Assembly (NCBI RefSeq): GCF_014805625.2
Contig: NW_023998454.1
Location: 3,783,113-3,847,112 of the forward strand
Length of the DNA: 64,000 nucleotides
Source of the DNA: Glossina fuscipes
Taxonomy: Eukaryota; Arthropoda; Insecta; Diptera; Glossinidae
Direction of reading: 5' to 3'
Shown: in pieces, positions 1-14,153 of the stretch
How the letters are laid out: every line of letters starts with the position of its first letter
Numbering within the stretch: the stretch's first letter is position 1
Program-made: the position numbers and the translations under genes
The notes under the pieces: model-generated
Databases searched by the model: none
What the model saw: only the letters and a program-made list of their open reading frames with translations
Told to the model about the DNA's origin: nothing

Positions 1-879
1 GGGCAGTGAGAATACTGCAAAACTATTAAAATCCGATAAACCCATACCTAGTCTAATCGGGTCGGCCGTTTATTTTCGCTTTTGGAATCTGCAGAGTTGT
101 GAAAAATTGTGAGCTGTGATAATTATATATACGTACTCCCAACTTGTTTCAATGGAACATATTTGAAAATTTTTGCAAGCTAATAGTTTAGATATTCTCG
201 AGAGCAATTATAAGCAAAAATTGTCCTTGATCAACTAGTTGACACGGTATGTGAAAAGTCAACGAAAAGATTTGAAATTTTGCACGCTCTTTTGTATATT
301 TACTATTTCTTCTGCATTTTGCTGAGCGCTGTCCTGACCAACGAAAAACTTTGGCTTTAAAAGCGAAGAACATTACTTCCCTTCTAATAACAACATCAAG
401 AATTCAAAATCCTATTCTCTTTATTCTCTTTCATCATCTTTACAACAAAAATAAGGTAACATAAACTATTCTTGCAACTCTATTGAGATGAATGGTGGGT
501 ATAAATGGAACTATATATTTCCGGAGAGAAACAAAAGTTATATGTTTACCATCGAATGTATCGACGCAATGTGGAAAGCTCCTCGTACTACCGAAAACCT
601 CAGCTATTTTTTTTTATCCACATTTATTGGGAACTGCTATGCTGAGTTTTTAAATATTATTTCGCTTTTTTTTTATATGCAATCATTTGAAATCATAGTC
701 ATATGAGAGTAATTTAAATTTAAGGTAGATATATTAACATGAGTTGAATATTGTTTCGCTGGCCGTGCGTTGAATCTTTTGTAGAATAAAGATAAATGAA
801 TAAATGATAAATATTCGAATTATATAACAACATATTTAGCTTAAAATTTGGTGACATTTTATTTTTCTGATCATAATGT
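1..879. other. no gene recognised
   Basis: AT-rich sequence with many short spurious reading frames. I see no domain, splice pattern or transposon signature here. Confidence 0.5.
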
Positions 880-1270
880 ATTAAGCAAGCATAAAAACTC
901 AAAAAAAGTGAAAAAATTAAATTTAATCAGCTGGAACATTGTACGGGTATAGACGATTTTTCCAACTTTTGTGAGAGTGTTTCGTAAACTAGACATGGAA
1001 ATTATCAGCTTGTTAACTTTTATAATTTCTGAGTAACGAGCTAAAACCCACAAATTTTTCTCAAGAAAAATGGAGCTGACTAATTTAGCCTATTGTCAAT
1101 AAGAAATCTGCGTGCAAAAACTTTTCATGTTTCTACCAAATTTGAAGTCGATGTCTTCGGCGGCCAGGGTAGTGCTGACAACATGGCTTAATCAATTCAG
1201 AATTTCACGCTGATCAAAAATATATATATTTTACAGGGGCCGAAGCTTCCTTTTGGGTGTTACATATATC
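880..1270 (+). repeat. dispersed repeat, family A copy
   Basis: This stretch shares several ordered blocks with copies at about 28.17, 38.70 and (reversed) 61.47 kb: a block like 'aagcataaa..ctcaaaa', 'gagcaaaacccacaa', 'gtttctgccaaatttgaagtcg' and a final block near 'ttgatcaagaatataaatac'. The same order in several places marks an interspersed element, much decayed. No coding potential is evident. A non-autonomous element is likely, but class is unknown. Confidence 0.65.
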
Positions 1271-1310
1271 GTGGAAAGAAACAAAATTAATATTGCGAAT
1301 GATTTAGGTT

Positions 1311-1392
1311 TAACAGAATTGTTTAGGTATATTTCCACCACTTATTCTCATTTAGCAGAATAGTTTAGGTATTTTTCCACCACTTATTGAAA
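1311..1392. repeat. short tandem duplication (~44-base unit)
   Basis: The block 'gtttaggtatttttccacc' followed by 'acttatt' occurs twice, near 1320 and 1363, each preceded by 'cagaat'. Two copies only. Confidence 0.8.
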
Positions 1393-1435
1393 GCAACTCT
1401 GTTCTCTCCATCTATTCACAGCTGTCGAGCAATTT

Positions 1436-1652
1436 ATAAACAAACATTTTGTCGTGCCCAGGTTCGTTAATTTGGTCATGCCCAGGTTTACTATCAATTC
1501 ATAAACAAACATTTTGTCGTACCCAGGTTCGTTAATTTGGTCATGCCCAGGTTTACTATCATTTTATAAACAAACCTTTTGTCGTACCCAGGTTCGTTAA
1601 TTTGGTCGTGCTCAGGTTTATTATCAATATAAACAAAAAATTGGTCGTGCAA
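1436..1652. repeat. 65-base minisatellite, about 3.3 copies
   Basis: Unit starts ('ataaacaaac') lie at 1436, 1501, 1566 and 1629, so the period is 65 with a shorter last unit. Each unit is itself built from two related halves, both carrying 'gtc(g/a)t(g/a)cccaggtt'. Copies differ at only a few positions. Confidence 0.92.
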
Positions 1653-2322
1653 AACCATGATCAGCTGTTTTCCCAAGAAAAAATATTAAATTATTTAGGA
1701 AAAGATGTAAAAAAATTTCGAGACTTTCGAAATTTCATGCAATAAGCAAAATTAATGCAATGAGGTAATCCCCATAAGTTGTCGAAAACACGAGCAATTT
1801 GTTTCCATTTAAGTGCATTGCATGTTTATGCAGGCAGCTGTTAAATTCCACATATGCATTTGCGTGTTTCGTAAATGAATTTGCGCGCACATTGAAACGC
1901 CTATTTTAAATAAAAGTGGGACATTTCGTACGTTATCCAATACACTGATTATCTATAAAATCGAAATTCATTCGAATGAATTTAAATGTGATTTTCTTAT
2001 AGCAATACTTACAGGAGTATGAGAAAAGGTCTACATCTATCTCAAATGAGGAAGCGAGCTGAATTTTTATGTTGTTTGTCTTCAAGAAATTGGTATATCA
2101 TATCAAATTCTTGAAATTTGTCATGGTCGCAAAAACTCCAGCAGCATTACGGCATCAATAAGTGGTGTTACATAAACAATTAAAATTTTTTATTTAATAA
2201 ATTTTCATTATCACTAATTAATAAATAAGTTTGTTTACTTTTATATTTCACTTCCTTATTATTTTTTTTTTTTGGTTAGGTATATTAAAGAAGAGTGAAT
2301 TAGGCCCATTAACGACAAGAGC
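1653..2322. other. no gene recognised
   Basis: Between the minisatellite and the zinc-finger gene I see only AT-rich sequence and spurious frames. Confidence 0.45.
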
Positions 2323-2357
2323 ATTATTTATTTATTTTTATTTATATTTATTTATAT

Positions 2358-2366
<9 letters not shown>
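2323..2366. repeat. ATTT/TTTATA microsatellite
   Basis: Runs of 'ttta' repeats that reach into the stop codon of the minus-strand zinc-finger gene at 2358-2360. Confidence 0.85.
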
Positions 2367-4227
<1,861 letters not shown>

Positions 4228-4457
4228 TCTTTTAACCAAAAAAAAAAATTGGAACTTTTCAATTACCTTTGCAAAAATGTAAGTCGTTGGTTAAAAACCA
4301 TTAATCACGACACCTACGTAGTTTGTTTTTTATCTTGGCGTTGCCATCTTTCATATGCAATAGAATAAAAAAGCAGCCGCTATTGCGTGCTTGAACAACA
4401 GCCTGTCAGCTGGTTGCGTGATGACTATTGTTTTTAAAAATAAAAATTGTATAAAAA
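4228..4457. promoter_or_regulatory. shared promoter region, ZAD-ZNF and mRpL45
   Basis: About 230 bases separate the two divergent start codons, so both promoters and 5' leaders must lie here or overlap. No TATA box is obvious. Compact head-to-head arrangement is common for housekeeping genes in flies. Exact transcription starts are not visible. Confidence 0.6.
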
Positions 4458-5584
4458 ATGGAAGTTCTTAATTCTACTAAACACTGCTTCAAGATTTTGC
4501 AGGTACCTAATAACAATTTATGAATATAAACATATGTAATTAACTTCACTCTTCCTCTTCGTAGGTTCTGCGACCGGGGATTACTACTTTTGGTATTCCA
4601 ACTCTTTGGCAAACGCAACAGATTCGTCATCGCCAAACCAAGCATTGGAATCCTAAATTCAAGCGATTGCGTAAATTGAAGTTCATCAAAATTGATTTAC
4701 CTAATTTAAATGAGAAAGCTTCGGATTTGCCAAAGCATGAGCTAAAGAAAAGACTAAAGGAACGTGGTGTCTTGCCGCCCCGGCCTTGGTTAGAGCGACC
4801 TTTTCACATAAGCTGCACGGGAGGTATATTTGAAGCATATGTGCCCCCGGAAGGCGATGGAAAAAGGTCCATAATTTCTGCGGCTGGGGCTAAGCAGAAA
4901 TTTGAGTTTCTTGAAAAGAAATCGAAAAGTATGTTGGCCGTACGTAAAATACGCAATTACGAGGAAGATTTTAGTACTGACGATTTTGCCGCAGCAGCTC
5001 AGGACGTTTACATAGGAGCTCATCAAAAAATGGCTTTGAAGGATAAGCACAAATTACGGGAATTGGTTACCGAACGTTGTTATCCCGAAATTATGCATAA
5101 TGTTCGAGATAAAACAATTCACTGGAGTTTTTTAAAATCTTTGGAACCCCCTTATGTCGTTCATGCACGTGTGACTGATGTAATATCGAAAGAAAATTTG
5201 TTCGCTCAAATTACAGTACGTTTTCATACGCAGCAATTATTGGCCATATATGATCGTTTTGGGCGCTTAATGCACGGCAGTGAAATTGTTGCTAAGGATG
5301 TTCTGGAATACGCGGTTTTTGAGAAACATATTTCCAATGAGTATGGAAAATGGCGTTTACATGATAAAATCATACCCGATTGGTTACCACCTAAAGAACC
5401 TTCAATTGCTACCTATCGATTGGTAGAGGAATCTGGTGAAGTGACACTGCAGCCCACTGAATTGAAAGAAGTCAATGAAGAAGCCCATCCAAAATTAGAA
5501 ACTGAAGAGGAAAAGGACAGACCTCAAATCACCGCATCCACAGGTCCAGATTCTTTAACGAAACCGAACAAAGCGGCTATTTGA
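4458..5584 (+). CDS. mRpL45: mitochondrial ribosomal protein L45
   Basis: Two exons, 4458-4502 and 4565-5584, joined by a 62-base GT...AG intron, give 354 residues, close to the usual insect length of about 360. The protein has a basic N-terminal segment rich in Arg/Lys and Trp (likely mitochondrial targeting and rRNA contact), then the Tim44-like fold typical of mL45, with segments such as 'LKERGVLPPRPW', 'RCYPEIMHNV' and 'YDRFGRLMHGSE'. mL45 sits near the exit of the mitochondrial ribosomal tunnel and helps dock the ribosome to the inner membrane. The tail after about residue 300 is acidic and variable. The start is the ATG in a short first exon; no better ATG lies upstream in frame. No disruption is seen, so the gene looks functional. 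Confidence 0.93.
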
Positions 5585-5738
5585 TTATATTACTTATTAT
5601 TGGGGTGGCGCATCAAACGCTTGTGTTCAGTACAAGCATAATACATTTATTCATTCAAATAATCTTATGCCTTTTGTAATCCGCTCACATAAATTTTTCC
5701 TTTTCTTTACACGCATGATAATATGCGCTACAATGGAA

Positions 5739-5744
5739 AATAAA
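5739..5744 (+). promoter_or_regulatory. AATAAA polyadenylation signal for mRpL45
   Basis: Canonical hexamer about 155 bases past the mRpL45 stop codon, with no other gene in between. Confidence 0.6.
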
Positions 5745-5949
5745 GCGAATAGTGATAGACAATTGAAGCTTATTTTACTAATTTGAAAACTAGTTCAGAA
5801 TTACTTACAAAAAAAATTAAGTTACTTTGTTTCCTGTTACTTATGGCGAGTGCTGATATTGTATTCGAGTTTTACTTGATCGAATTTTTAACGCTCTTGT
5901 CAAAGAACATTGTATTTATCGATAAATAACGTGTACACTAAAGGATTAA

Positions 5950-8515
5950 CAATTTATGCTTTTTGCTTAACTTTAAACGTCAGAATTTAGTTTCTTCTTT
6001 CAATTTCTGCTTTCATGAGGATCCTTATCATCCATCAATATGCATTTCCTTTCATCATATTAATGATGGTTTGTTGAAATGTCTTAATGTGCCAAATCAA
6101 CCTTTTTTAAATAATTATTATGATTTTCATAAAATCAATATTGTATTACTAAAACATCGTCTTTCACATCTGACGCTTGATTTCTCAACCGGTAGTATTG
6201 AAAGCTTATTGCCATCGTTCTACAATACATTAAATCTAGCTATTGCTGCATCTGTTCCGATCAAGCATTGTCGACCTCGAAGCAGATGTCCCCCGTGGTG
6301 TAATAAGACAATTAAATATCACAAGAATAGAAAAAACTCGCTATTCAAAAAATATTCGAAAAGTGGCTCTGTGCTCGACTATGTCGCTTACTCGGTGGCG
6401 AGGCATAGATTTAACTCATCATCATCATCATTATTACTGCAGATACCTTCAGTTCATTAAATCCTTCTTTAAATTTGTTAACTCTAAAAGAAAATTTTCC
6501 ACATATCCCTCTCATGTTTCTTTTAATGGCTCTAATTCCTCGGATGATTTTGAAATCTCAAATCTGTTTGCTGAGTATTTCCGACAAAACTTTTCGATTG
6601 CTACTTTCGATTTATCAGCAAGCTACCCATATCCTATAACTGACTCGGTTTCAATACCTAACTTGGTTATTTCGGAAGATGACGTTTTTAAAGGGTTGAG
6701 TTCTCTAAAATACAGTTGTTCGCCTGGACCTGATGGAAATCCATCATGTGTACTTAAATCTTGCGCCGTCGAGTTATGTGGTGTGATCTGAAAGATTTTT
6801 AACCTGTCCTTGAATTGAGGTGTTTTTCCTTCGTGTTGGAAGAGTAGTTTCCTTATTCCTATCCACAAGAGTGGAAGTAGAAAATTTGTAGAGAACTACA
6901 GAGGCATAGCCAAGTTGAGTGTCTTGCCCAAGTTGTTCGAGCGAATTGTGACTCAGCATTTGGCCTTTCCCATTAATTCGTATATTTCTCCGCACGGCTT
7001 TCGTAAAGGGCGATCTACAGTCACCAACTTGTTAGAGTTTACCTGTCATGTTTTCAAGGCTTTTTCTAGCGGCCCTCGCACAGATGTTATTTACACTGAT
7101 TTAAGCAAAACATTTGATATGGTTAACCATAGACTACTTATCTTTAAACTCCAAGCCTCTGGTTTTCCACCCTACTTACTGAAATGGATAAGCTCTTATC
7201 TGCACAATAGATCCTTAAGGGTTTTGTTTAACTTCATCACTTCGGATGAATTCCCCGTTATGTCTGGCGTACCTCAAGGAAGGTACTTAGGTCCCATTTT
7301 ATTTAGTTTATACATTAATGATCTCCCATCGGTGGTGAATTCCAGCCAGATCTTAATGTATGCTGATGATGTGAAACTGCTTTCCTCCTTCTCTGTTGAA
7401 TCGCAATAACCTCAGCTTCAAGGTGACTTGGATAATTTTGTTGCATGGTGCTCTGTGAATGTTCTGAAACTAAATCTGAGTAAATGTAAGAAGCTTTCAT
7501 TCTCAAGAAGAAAGTCATTCATTACTCAGTATTTCATAGATTCGCATAAGTTGGAGGACGTCGATTCGATTACAGATTTAGGCGTTCTATTTGACCATAG
7601 GTTACGTTTTAACTTGCATATTGAGCTCTCGATTAGCAAAGCTAGGTCCGCGCTTGGTTTTATAAAAAGGTGGTCCAAAGAGCTTAATGATCCCTACATT
7701 ACGAAAAGTCTGTACATGTGTTTGGTTAGACCCATACTCGAGTATGCCTCAGTTGTGTGGTCTCCTTCATATAGGTGCTACGTAGATTCAAAAGCAATTC
7801 TTGCTGTTTGCCCTTAGAAATTTGGGTTGGGATCCGATTGCCTCTCTTCCTCCGTATGAAAATAGGTTGCTTCTGCTGTCCTTACCGTCTCTTGAGAAAC
7901 GTAGATTTGTTCTTGGCGTTTCCTTTGTAATCAAAGTAATAAATGGTGCTATTGACTCGCCTTCATTACTTGGTGAAATAAGCTTTAATGTCCCTAACCG
8001 CTTCTCTAGGCACTTTATCTTGGTTAAGCTTAATCAGTGCAAATTTAATTATGAGCTGTTCAATCCGCTCAGAGTCGTTTGCAAGAACCTAAATGACGTC
8101 TACCACTTATTCTCGTTATCGGACTCTTCAAAGTCCATTAAAGCAACATTGCTTAATACGCGCGAGTTACCTATGTCGTATTTAAACTAGCTTTTATCCT
8201 TAAAAAGTCGTTACGTTTCGAAAGTGAATTATTGTCAATTTATTATCGGTTGCCAGGCTTATGCATGTTTGCGATGGCTTAGCGGTTCATTTGCAATTTG
8301 GTCCTGTACCGGTTGTAAGTGTGCTCCTATGCTGATAGTGTACATGCTTTTTTTTCTTTTTCTTTTCTTCTTATTTGTTTTATTATGCTTATACTCAATT
8401 TTATTGTTAATTAATATTAGTTTTGCATTAAGAGCCTATTGAACTCGACTGTTATTTGTTTAGTTGAGTTTCTAGTATAAGTGGAATAAAATAAATAAAT
8501 AAAATAAATAAATAG
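5950..8515 (+). mobile_element. 5'-truncated non-LTR retrotransposon (LINE, Jockey/CR1-like)
   Basis: The element begins inside the C-terminal end of an endonuclease domain ('DPYHPSI' near 6018), continues through a reverse transcriptase and a C-terminal region, and ends in an (AATA)n tail at 8486-8513. A 5' truncation and simple-repeat 3' tail are typical of target-primed insertion. The 3' untranslated region is about 300 bases. Target-site duplications could not be fixed by eye. A related, more decayed copy lies at 48.0-48.9 kb. Confidence 0.9.
5963..8190 (+). pseudogene. LINE ORF2, reverse transcriptase (broken)
   Basis: The coding region is in several pieces. 5963-6460 carries the end of the endonuclease and a linker ('PWCNKTIKYHKNRK'). 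A shifted frame from about 6440 to 6791 carries 'SPGPDG', the start of the RT. 6830-7409 carries 'NYRGIAKLS', 'GFRKGRST', 'SGVPQGRYLGPILF' and the catalytic YADD at 7359-7370. 7413-7817 and 7801-8190 carry the thumb and C-terminal region. Breaks: stops near 6460, 6791, 6817 and 7409 and a frame change with apparent deletion near 7800. The RT core is otherwise well preserved, so the insertion is fairly recent, but this copy cannot make a full protein. Confidence 0.9.
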
Positions 8516-9919
8516 AAAGCTCTTATTAAGTCGTATTGGTGTTGGTAAGGAGGACAATTTCATGTTTCTACAAAGTAGCGTTGAAGCTGCCAAAGATGGT
8601 CAAAACATCCAAATCTCTTTTATTAGCAATATATGCTTGTTGGTTTTTCAACTTATGTATAAATCTAATCTGAAGTAATTTTCACAAAACAATTATTAAT
8701 GATCAAAAAAATGTTAACTTAAATTTGTTATATAGCGCGAGAGTTCAGCTATAAGTGCAGATATATCCTCCAATGAAAATGTAAAGTGTAGGAAATATTC
8801 ATTTAATTGCTTAAAATTTGGAAGAAATGCCTCGATTCGATTCGATTGCTCACTTTCACAGCGATGGTTCTTCGAGCTCTCTCACACTATACTACTTTAT
8901 TCAGTTTATTCTCAGTCGCATAACGGAATCGAAGCGTTGCAATTTATTGAAAGCAGCTCTGTGGTCTCTCCATTCTCCGCATAGGGTAGTTTCTTTATAA
9001 ACCTTGTAGAGGAAAAAACCAGCTAACGGTTTTTAGGGAGAGATCAAAGCCATTTTACAAGTGCACAAAGAAGTTGTACGAAGTGAATAATTGCGAAAAA
9101 ATAGTTGGAGAGGAAAAAAAATTGATGCATTTATGCATATGAGTGTAAGCTTATTGCGTTGTTAGCATACGCAAGCCGACGTTGATTGATAAAAATATGT
9201 ACATACTTCTTTCTTGGTTTTCTGATGTGAAAGATAATTAGTTAATCGCGTTATATGCGTTTGGGTGCGGTAATGGCCGAGTTTCGCAAGAAAAAAACCA
9301 ACATATTGATGAGGCGGGGCATGTAAATACGGTTTTTAGTTTGTGCAAATGTTTGCTGCGTGCTAGCAAAAAAAGTATAAAAGCATCATTTTAGTTTATA
9401 TCCAATTAAATATGAATCGATATCGCCTACCTAGTAATACTTAACCTCAAACGGATTTAAAGATCCCTTCTAAAAAAAAATGTCAACCTTTTGCTGATCT
9501 GTTTACATAAGTTGTTCATTTCTTTATTATACGTACGGTATGCGTTATTATGTTAAAGAGTTTTATCTACTTAACCGTTATGTTTTACATAATTTAAAAT
9601 CTTAAAACTTATACTAAATCTCTGTCATAAGTATTTTCTCTTGCTTTTTTTTTATAACTATGAACAATATAAACAAATGCAAATTTTACATCCCGAGCAT
9701 CCGTGAACTGTGCTGCTACTGTCTGGTACACGAGTCTTTCTACAAGTCCATAACCAAGCACTCATCCGTCTGTGAACGCTACATGCATTGAGAACTGAAG
9801 TCTTTGTTTTTTTATTATTAGTTGTGCAAAGTTATTGATCCAGAGTGAAAGATCTTGATCCGGTACAGACCGAATTGTTTTTTTTTTCTACGTATACTGC
9901 TGAAGACGAACACTTACAG
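8516..9919. other. no gene recognised
   Basis: Includes 3' flank of the LINE and the likely 3' UTR of the dpr gene on the minus strand. Nothing else is supported. The text around 8945-8985 resembles 1385-1425 ('ttattgaaagca.ctctgt'), so a small shared repeat is possible. Confidence 0.4.
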
Positions 9920-12775
9920 TCACCTGGCTACAATTCTCCTTCTGGCATTCTGTGTAAGTCGTGGCCATTGTAGTGATAAAGCAACACCTACAATGACAAC
10001 ATAACAATTTGTTGTTGCGAAAATTTGAACTAATGCATGTAACAAATGATATAACGCGGAAACACTGAAAAATGCTGCTACTGTATTGCGGGACAGTTGT
10101 TGTAAAGTTTTACTAAGCAATAGTGTTTGGCTGCTGGCGCTGTTGTTGCCATGTTGCATTGCTGCTGGATGCTCACCGTTAATAACGTGAACTACCACAG
10201 AAGCAGAGTCTAGATTAACCGAAGTAAAAGAAATTTTATATCTGCTATACATTGCGTGGTTTATATCTAACATACCTGAGCTACTTGGTGAGCATGTGTA
10301 ATTACCCGAATCGTTCGATGTTGCTTTTGATATCAGCAGCTTGCTAGTGCGTGTTGTACGTTCCGTTATCACATTAATGCCGCCACGTTGAGAATAATTC
10401 ATTAAACGTTTACCTTTATACCAGTAAATAAATGAAGGCGGTATAGGCGATTGCATTGCCAAACAAGTTAAATTAATGTCGCTTCCACTTTTTATAAACA
10501 ATTCCGGATTACCAAGAATTTTCGCTCGTGACACTGAAAAGAATACCGGAATTATGGAAATTTATTTATAAATTTTTCTATTATAACCAAAATACGAACC
10601 GACTACGTTTAAACGAAAGCCTTGACTGATTTTTGGCTCGGTTGACACTTGACATTCGTATGTGCCCGAATCGCGAGGTTGTGGCGACGATATTCTTAAG
10701 GTCCACTCGTCTGAGCCTTCTGTGTGTAAAGATTGAAATCGTTGATCGTTTGTATAGGTCAGTATGCCCACCGTCAATATGTGTAAGTCCCTTTTACGTA
10801 TCCAGGAAACCTAAATTAAAATGAAAATCTGTAGGTATATTTTTTGGATATCACCGCATGTAAGAATAACTCCAACATACTGACTTTCTTGAAACGTATG
10901 CATGCCTTTGCTTGAAAATAATGTGTAACTTTTGTTGTGTCATTATCAAAACGTGTGAATAACTGTATTATACGAAGTGCTGTCTAATCCTTGCCTCGTG
11001 ATAGTATAATGTTCTTTCTTGTTTATATATGTGAAAAAATTTTTTTTAATTACTTAAGTGCAGGATTGATAACCTCTTCGGATATTATTATTTTACTGCC
11101 TTTTCTTCCATCTTAAAACTATTCTCAAAAAGAAAATTTTTTAAGCATCTCTTAAAGAATTGTGCAATACACAGATCAAATGTGCCTGGAGCTTTTAAAT
11201 GTATATATATGACTGCTTTCTACGACTTTTCGTACCCCACGCCACTTCTCACACAAGTATAGGTTAAGTGTGCGCAGATGTACGCAACATCCAGAAGAGG
11301 TTGAGATACAGAGAACCACCTTCTGAATCGACCTAAGCTTGTCGGGCAGAAATTTGGTACATTGGTTGGTTGATTATTGAAGTGGAAATCGGCCCACTTT
11401 TTCGACCACCTACCATGCAACGCCCTATTTGGTTATCTGACAAACTGTGGGGTGATCTATAGGCCGTTACGGTGTGCCCCGACCCACTATAGCGTAGCTA
11501 TGTCAAAACGACTAGCTGGCTAGCTAGTAATAGAGAGTAAAAATTGGATTAAAGTCGTATACAATTCGCCTCATTAGAAAAAGTCATTGGAAACGCGGAA
11601 CAAAATCGATAATTGCCGGATTGGAATTCCTTCTTTTCCTGCACATATCCTAATGTTTGTTGCATGTTAAAGCTAAGGCAAGAAGCTACATATTTGAAAA
11701 TGTGTTTTTATATGTAGTCTCCATTAGGAAAAAACATTCTGAGCTCCTTTTCCTTGTACATATACCTTTTTGTGGTTATTATGAGAATCGATCCTATCTA
11801 ATCATTTCTTAATTAAAGATTTTTTTAAAGTAAAACGCAATAGTAACTTACAGTTCTAAACGTAAAACCTAAAATTGATGATGTGCTAGCTGAGGAAAGA
11901 GACGAAATCATTAGTTGTTTAACATCTATTAGAGCAATCATCGATTTTCTGAATTTTAAACTTATTCTGGCGGGAGCAATAAAAAAACATATAAAGACGT
12001 TGTAATTCCATTATCTACATTTCTGAATCTGCTTGGAAGCGAATCTAAGGACATTACCAGTAAACATTTCATTTGGTCTTAACTGAGACTGTTTTGGGTT
12101 TTTTTAATATCATCGTGCGCCAAACTTAATGTTGACTTTGTTCAGTTTCATACTTGGTCTGTGGCGAAAAGCAAAGATCTACTTATAGACGAAGGACAAA
12201 CAAGTGATCCCTTGATTTAATAGGCTCTTTAATGATAGTGTACCTCCTTACTGGCATGATAGGTATAAAGAACACAAAAAAAAAAAAGACAAAGAGCATG
12301 TAACAAAAGTTTTTTGCAACAGAATACAAATCTTGGTAGAACATGTGCCTGCGTATATGCATACCATGTACGTAAATTATGCACTTTTTGCCATTACTTA
12401 CAGCTCTATCTCCTAAATTTCTGACTCGGCACTGTAGGAGAGCAGCTTGACCTACAATTGCGGTAACCTCCCTGCGTGAGGAATTGTCAAAGTACGGTTG
12501 CGAATACGGACTTTCCCAGTAATGAGAGGAAACATCTCCATATATAGTGCGCATTTCTACGTAAAAATGAAACGAAAACAAAAGTTTCAGTAAGATTGAA
12601 ATATATGTATATATACATATTATATATATATAAATATATATATGTATATGTATGTATATATATATATATATACATATTGTGTATATGGCGACTTACCTAA
12701 CAGTATTAAGAGTAAAAGCTGCATATTAATATGGCATCCTAAGCGATGTTGTTGATGGTAAATTGTTAAAATCAT
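9920..12775 (-). CDS. dpr4: dpr-family two-Ig cell-surface receptor, dpr4-like
   Basis: Five exons: 12775-12697, 12556-12402, 10810-10600, 10533-10276 and 10209-9920, all GT...AG with matching phases; 330 residues from the first ATG (12775) or 313 from the ATG at 12724, which opens a Leu-rich signal core. Ig1 contains 'LLQCRVRNLGDRAVSWIRK', 'HILTVGILTYTNDQRFQ' and 'DSGTYECQV'; Ig2 contains 'SGSDINLTC', 'FIYWYKGKRL' and 'DSGNYTCSP'. The tail is moderately hydrophobic near its end ('CYVVIVGVALSL'), consistent with membrane or GPI attachment. Dpr proteins bind DIP partners through Ig1 and specify neuronal synaptic pairing. The exact paralogue is my recognition of the Ig2 sequence and could be another member of the dpr1-5 group. 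No disabling change is seen. Confidence 0.92.
10210..10275 (-). other. 66-base dpr intron with open reading frame
   Basis: Starts GTATG and ends TCTAG on the minus strand. Removal joins '..SPSSS' to 'DSASVVVHV' exactly as in known Dpr proteins. Its length is a multiple of three and it has no stop in the reading frame, so retention would add 22 residues in Ig2. Confidence 0.85.
11000..11430 (+). repeat. dispersed repeat, family B copy (in dpr intron)
   Basis: The core at 11230-11345 has 'taccccac.ccacttctcac', 'gatgtacgcaacat', 'ctgaatcgacctaagctt' in order. The same order occurs at about 27.0 kb and 45.2 kb on the same strand. The outer limits are guesses. Confidence 0.5.
12601..12680. repeat. 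TA/TATG microsatellite
   Basis: Nearly pure 'ta' and 'tatg' repeats inside the first dpr intron, only about 20 bases downstream of the first coding exon on the minus strand. Confidence 0.95.
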
Positions 12776-14153
12776 ATTGCTGCGGTATTCAACTGTTGCC
12801 CGTTACCAAATGACGACAAGAGATAGGACAACACCACATAAATTGACACTCATAATTGATTGGCTTCGTTCATATTAGAATTCTCTGGATATTCTTTATA
12901 TACGTAAAACATAATTGTTGAACATTTGATCTTTGCACGTACATGGTGTCTGTCCTTTTTTATATTCTTTATATGTGGGTATACGTATGTACATGCATAT
13001 ATACGTACGCATATGTACGTACGAAAATCCGTTTATTAGTGTAGATGTTTGTGTCTGTGTGTATACGCGCACTCTTTAGAATGTGCTTACTTTACTGATG
13101 TATGATATATGATGTGTGTACCTTGAATGACCCTAAATCATATTAATGGCACCTATTGCTCATACACGAAACCTTTTTTTACAGCGCCATCACTGCGCTC
13201 CACCCTTCATAATTTCTGAAATAATAAGTAAAATACATATAAAATAACGAGATTCGTATAAACGATAACAAACAAAACAAACGGAGAAATATAGTTGTTT
13301 GTAACTCTAAAACAACGACGGCAACAACAAAAACAACAACAACAATATATTCCACACGCAATATTTGCAAAACATTTTGTTAAGATTTTATCTTTGTAAA
13401 TAGTTTAGGTATTTCATGCAGATATGGTACATATATGCAATTACGACTGTGCACATAAATGTGATAAGAAAATGTAGGGAAAAATTTGCGACAGAGACTT
13501 TTTAAATGATATAGTGAAATGATTACAGTGCATGTCTGCGTATTTCAACTATTTCACGGGATAGCACACGCTAAACTTACAATGGACGCTATGTCCACGG
13601 GATAATCCATCAATTTTGATGATGTACTAATAGGCGTAGCAAAGTAAGCTCAAAACAACTTAAATTTAAGAGATGGACAGGTTTTCGTTTTCGTTAGAAA
13701 TTTCCTAAAAGATTCAGGTGAAAATCTACGTCAACTACTTATATGTTTCAAATGTTTTCAATGATGAGAGAATAACATCTGGAAAATGCAGGTACCACGT
13801 GACGCGTACATTAAATTGATAAGAAAAAATACCTTTTACAATTTTTGTTTCCCTGTTTTAAGCTTGACGCCGTGACATGTGCTCTAAATTTTTTTGACAA
13901 CTTAACTTGTCAAACTTTACATTTAACCATAGTTCAGCATATGCTTTAACAACTATCCAAATTTTTGAATAGTACCCAAATTTCATTTATGATAATTTTA
14001 CTACCGGCTTGTCCCGACAACTTTAATTCTCGCGATAAGCACATCAAAGAACGTTTAATGAAAAAACCAAATGCATTCCATTGTGTTAGGGCACGAGTTC
14101 TTTGAAGCAACGAGTCGGAGTTTGATCACTTGGGTTAAGACGCTAAGCCTTAA
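12776..14153. other. no gene recognised; likely dpr 5' region
   Basis: AT-rich, with scattered 'tacgta'-type simple sequence near 12.97-13.02 kb and a CAA-rich stretch near 13.31-13.35 kb. Upstream non-coding exons of the dpr gene may lie here but cannot be identified. Confidence 0.4.

Noticed and set aside
1436..1652. Regular spacing suggesting a CRISPR array
   Set aside because: The whole 65-base unit is repeated, with no unique spacers, in a eukaryotic context.
12183..12401. Extension of the dpr exon frame beyond 12402
   Set aside because: A strong GTAAGT donor at 12401 and correct joining to the next exon show this is intron.
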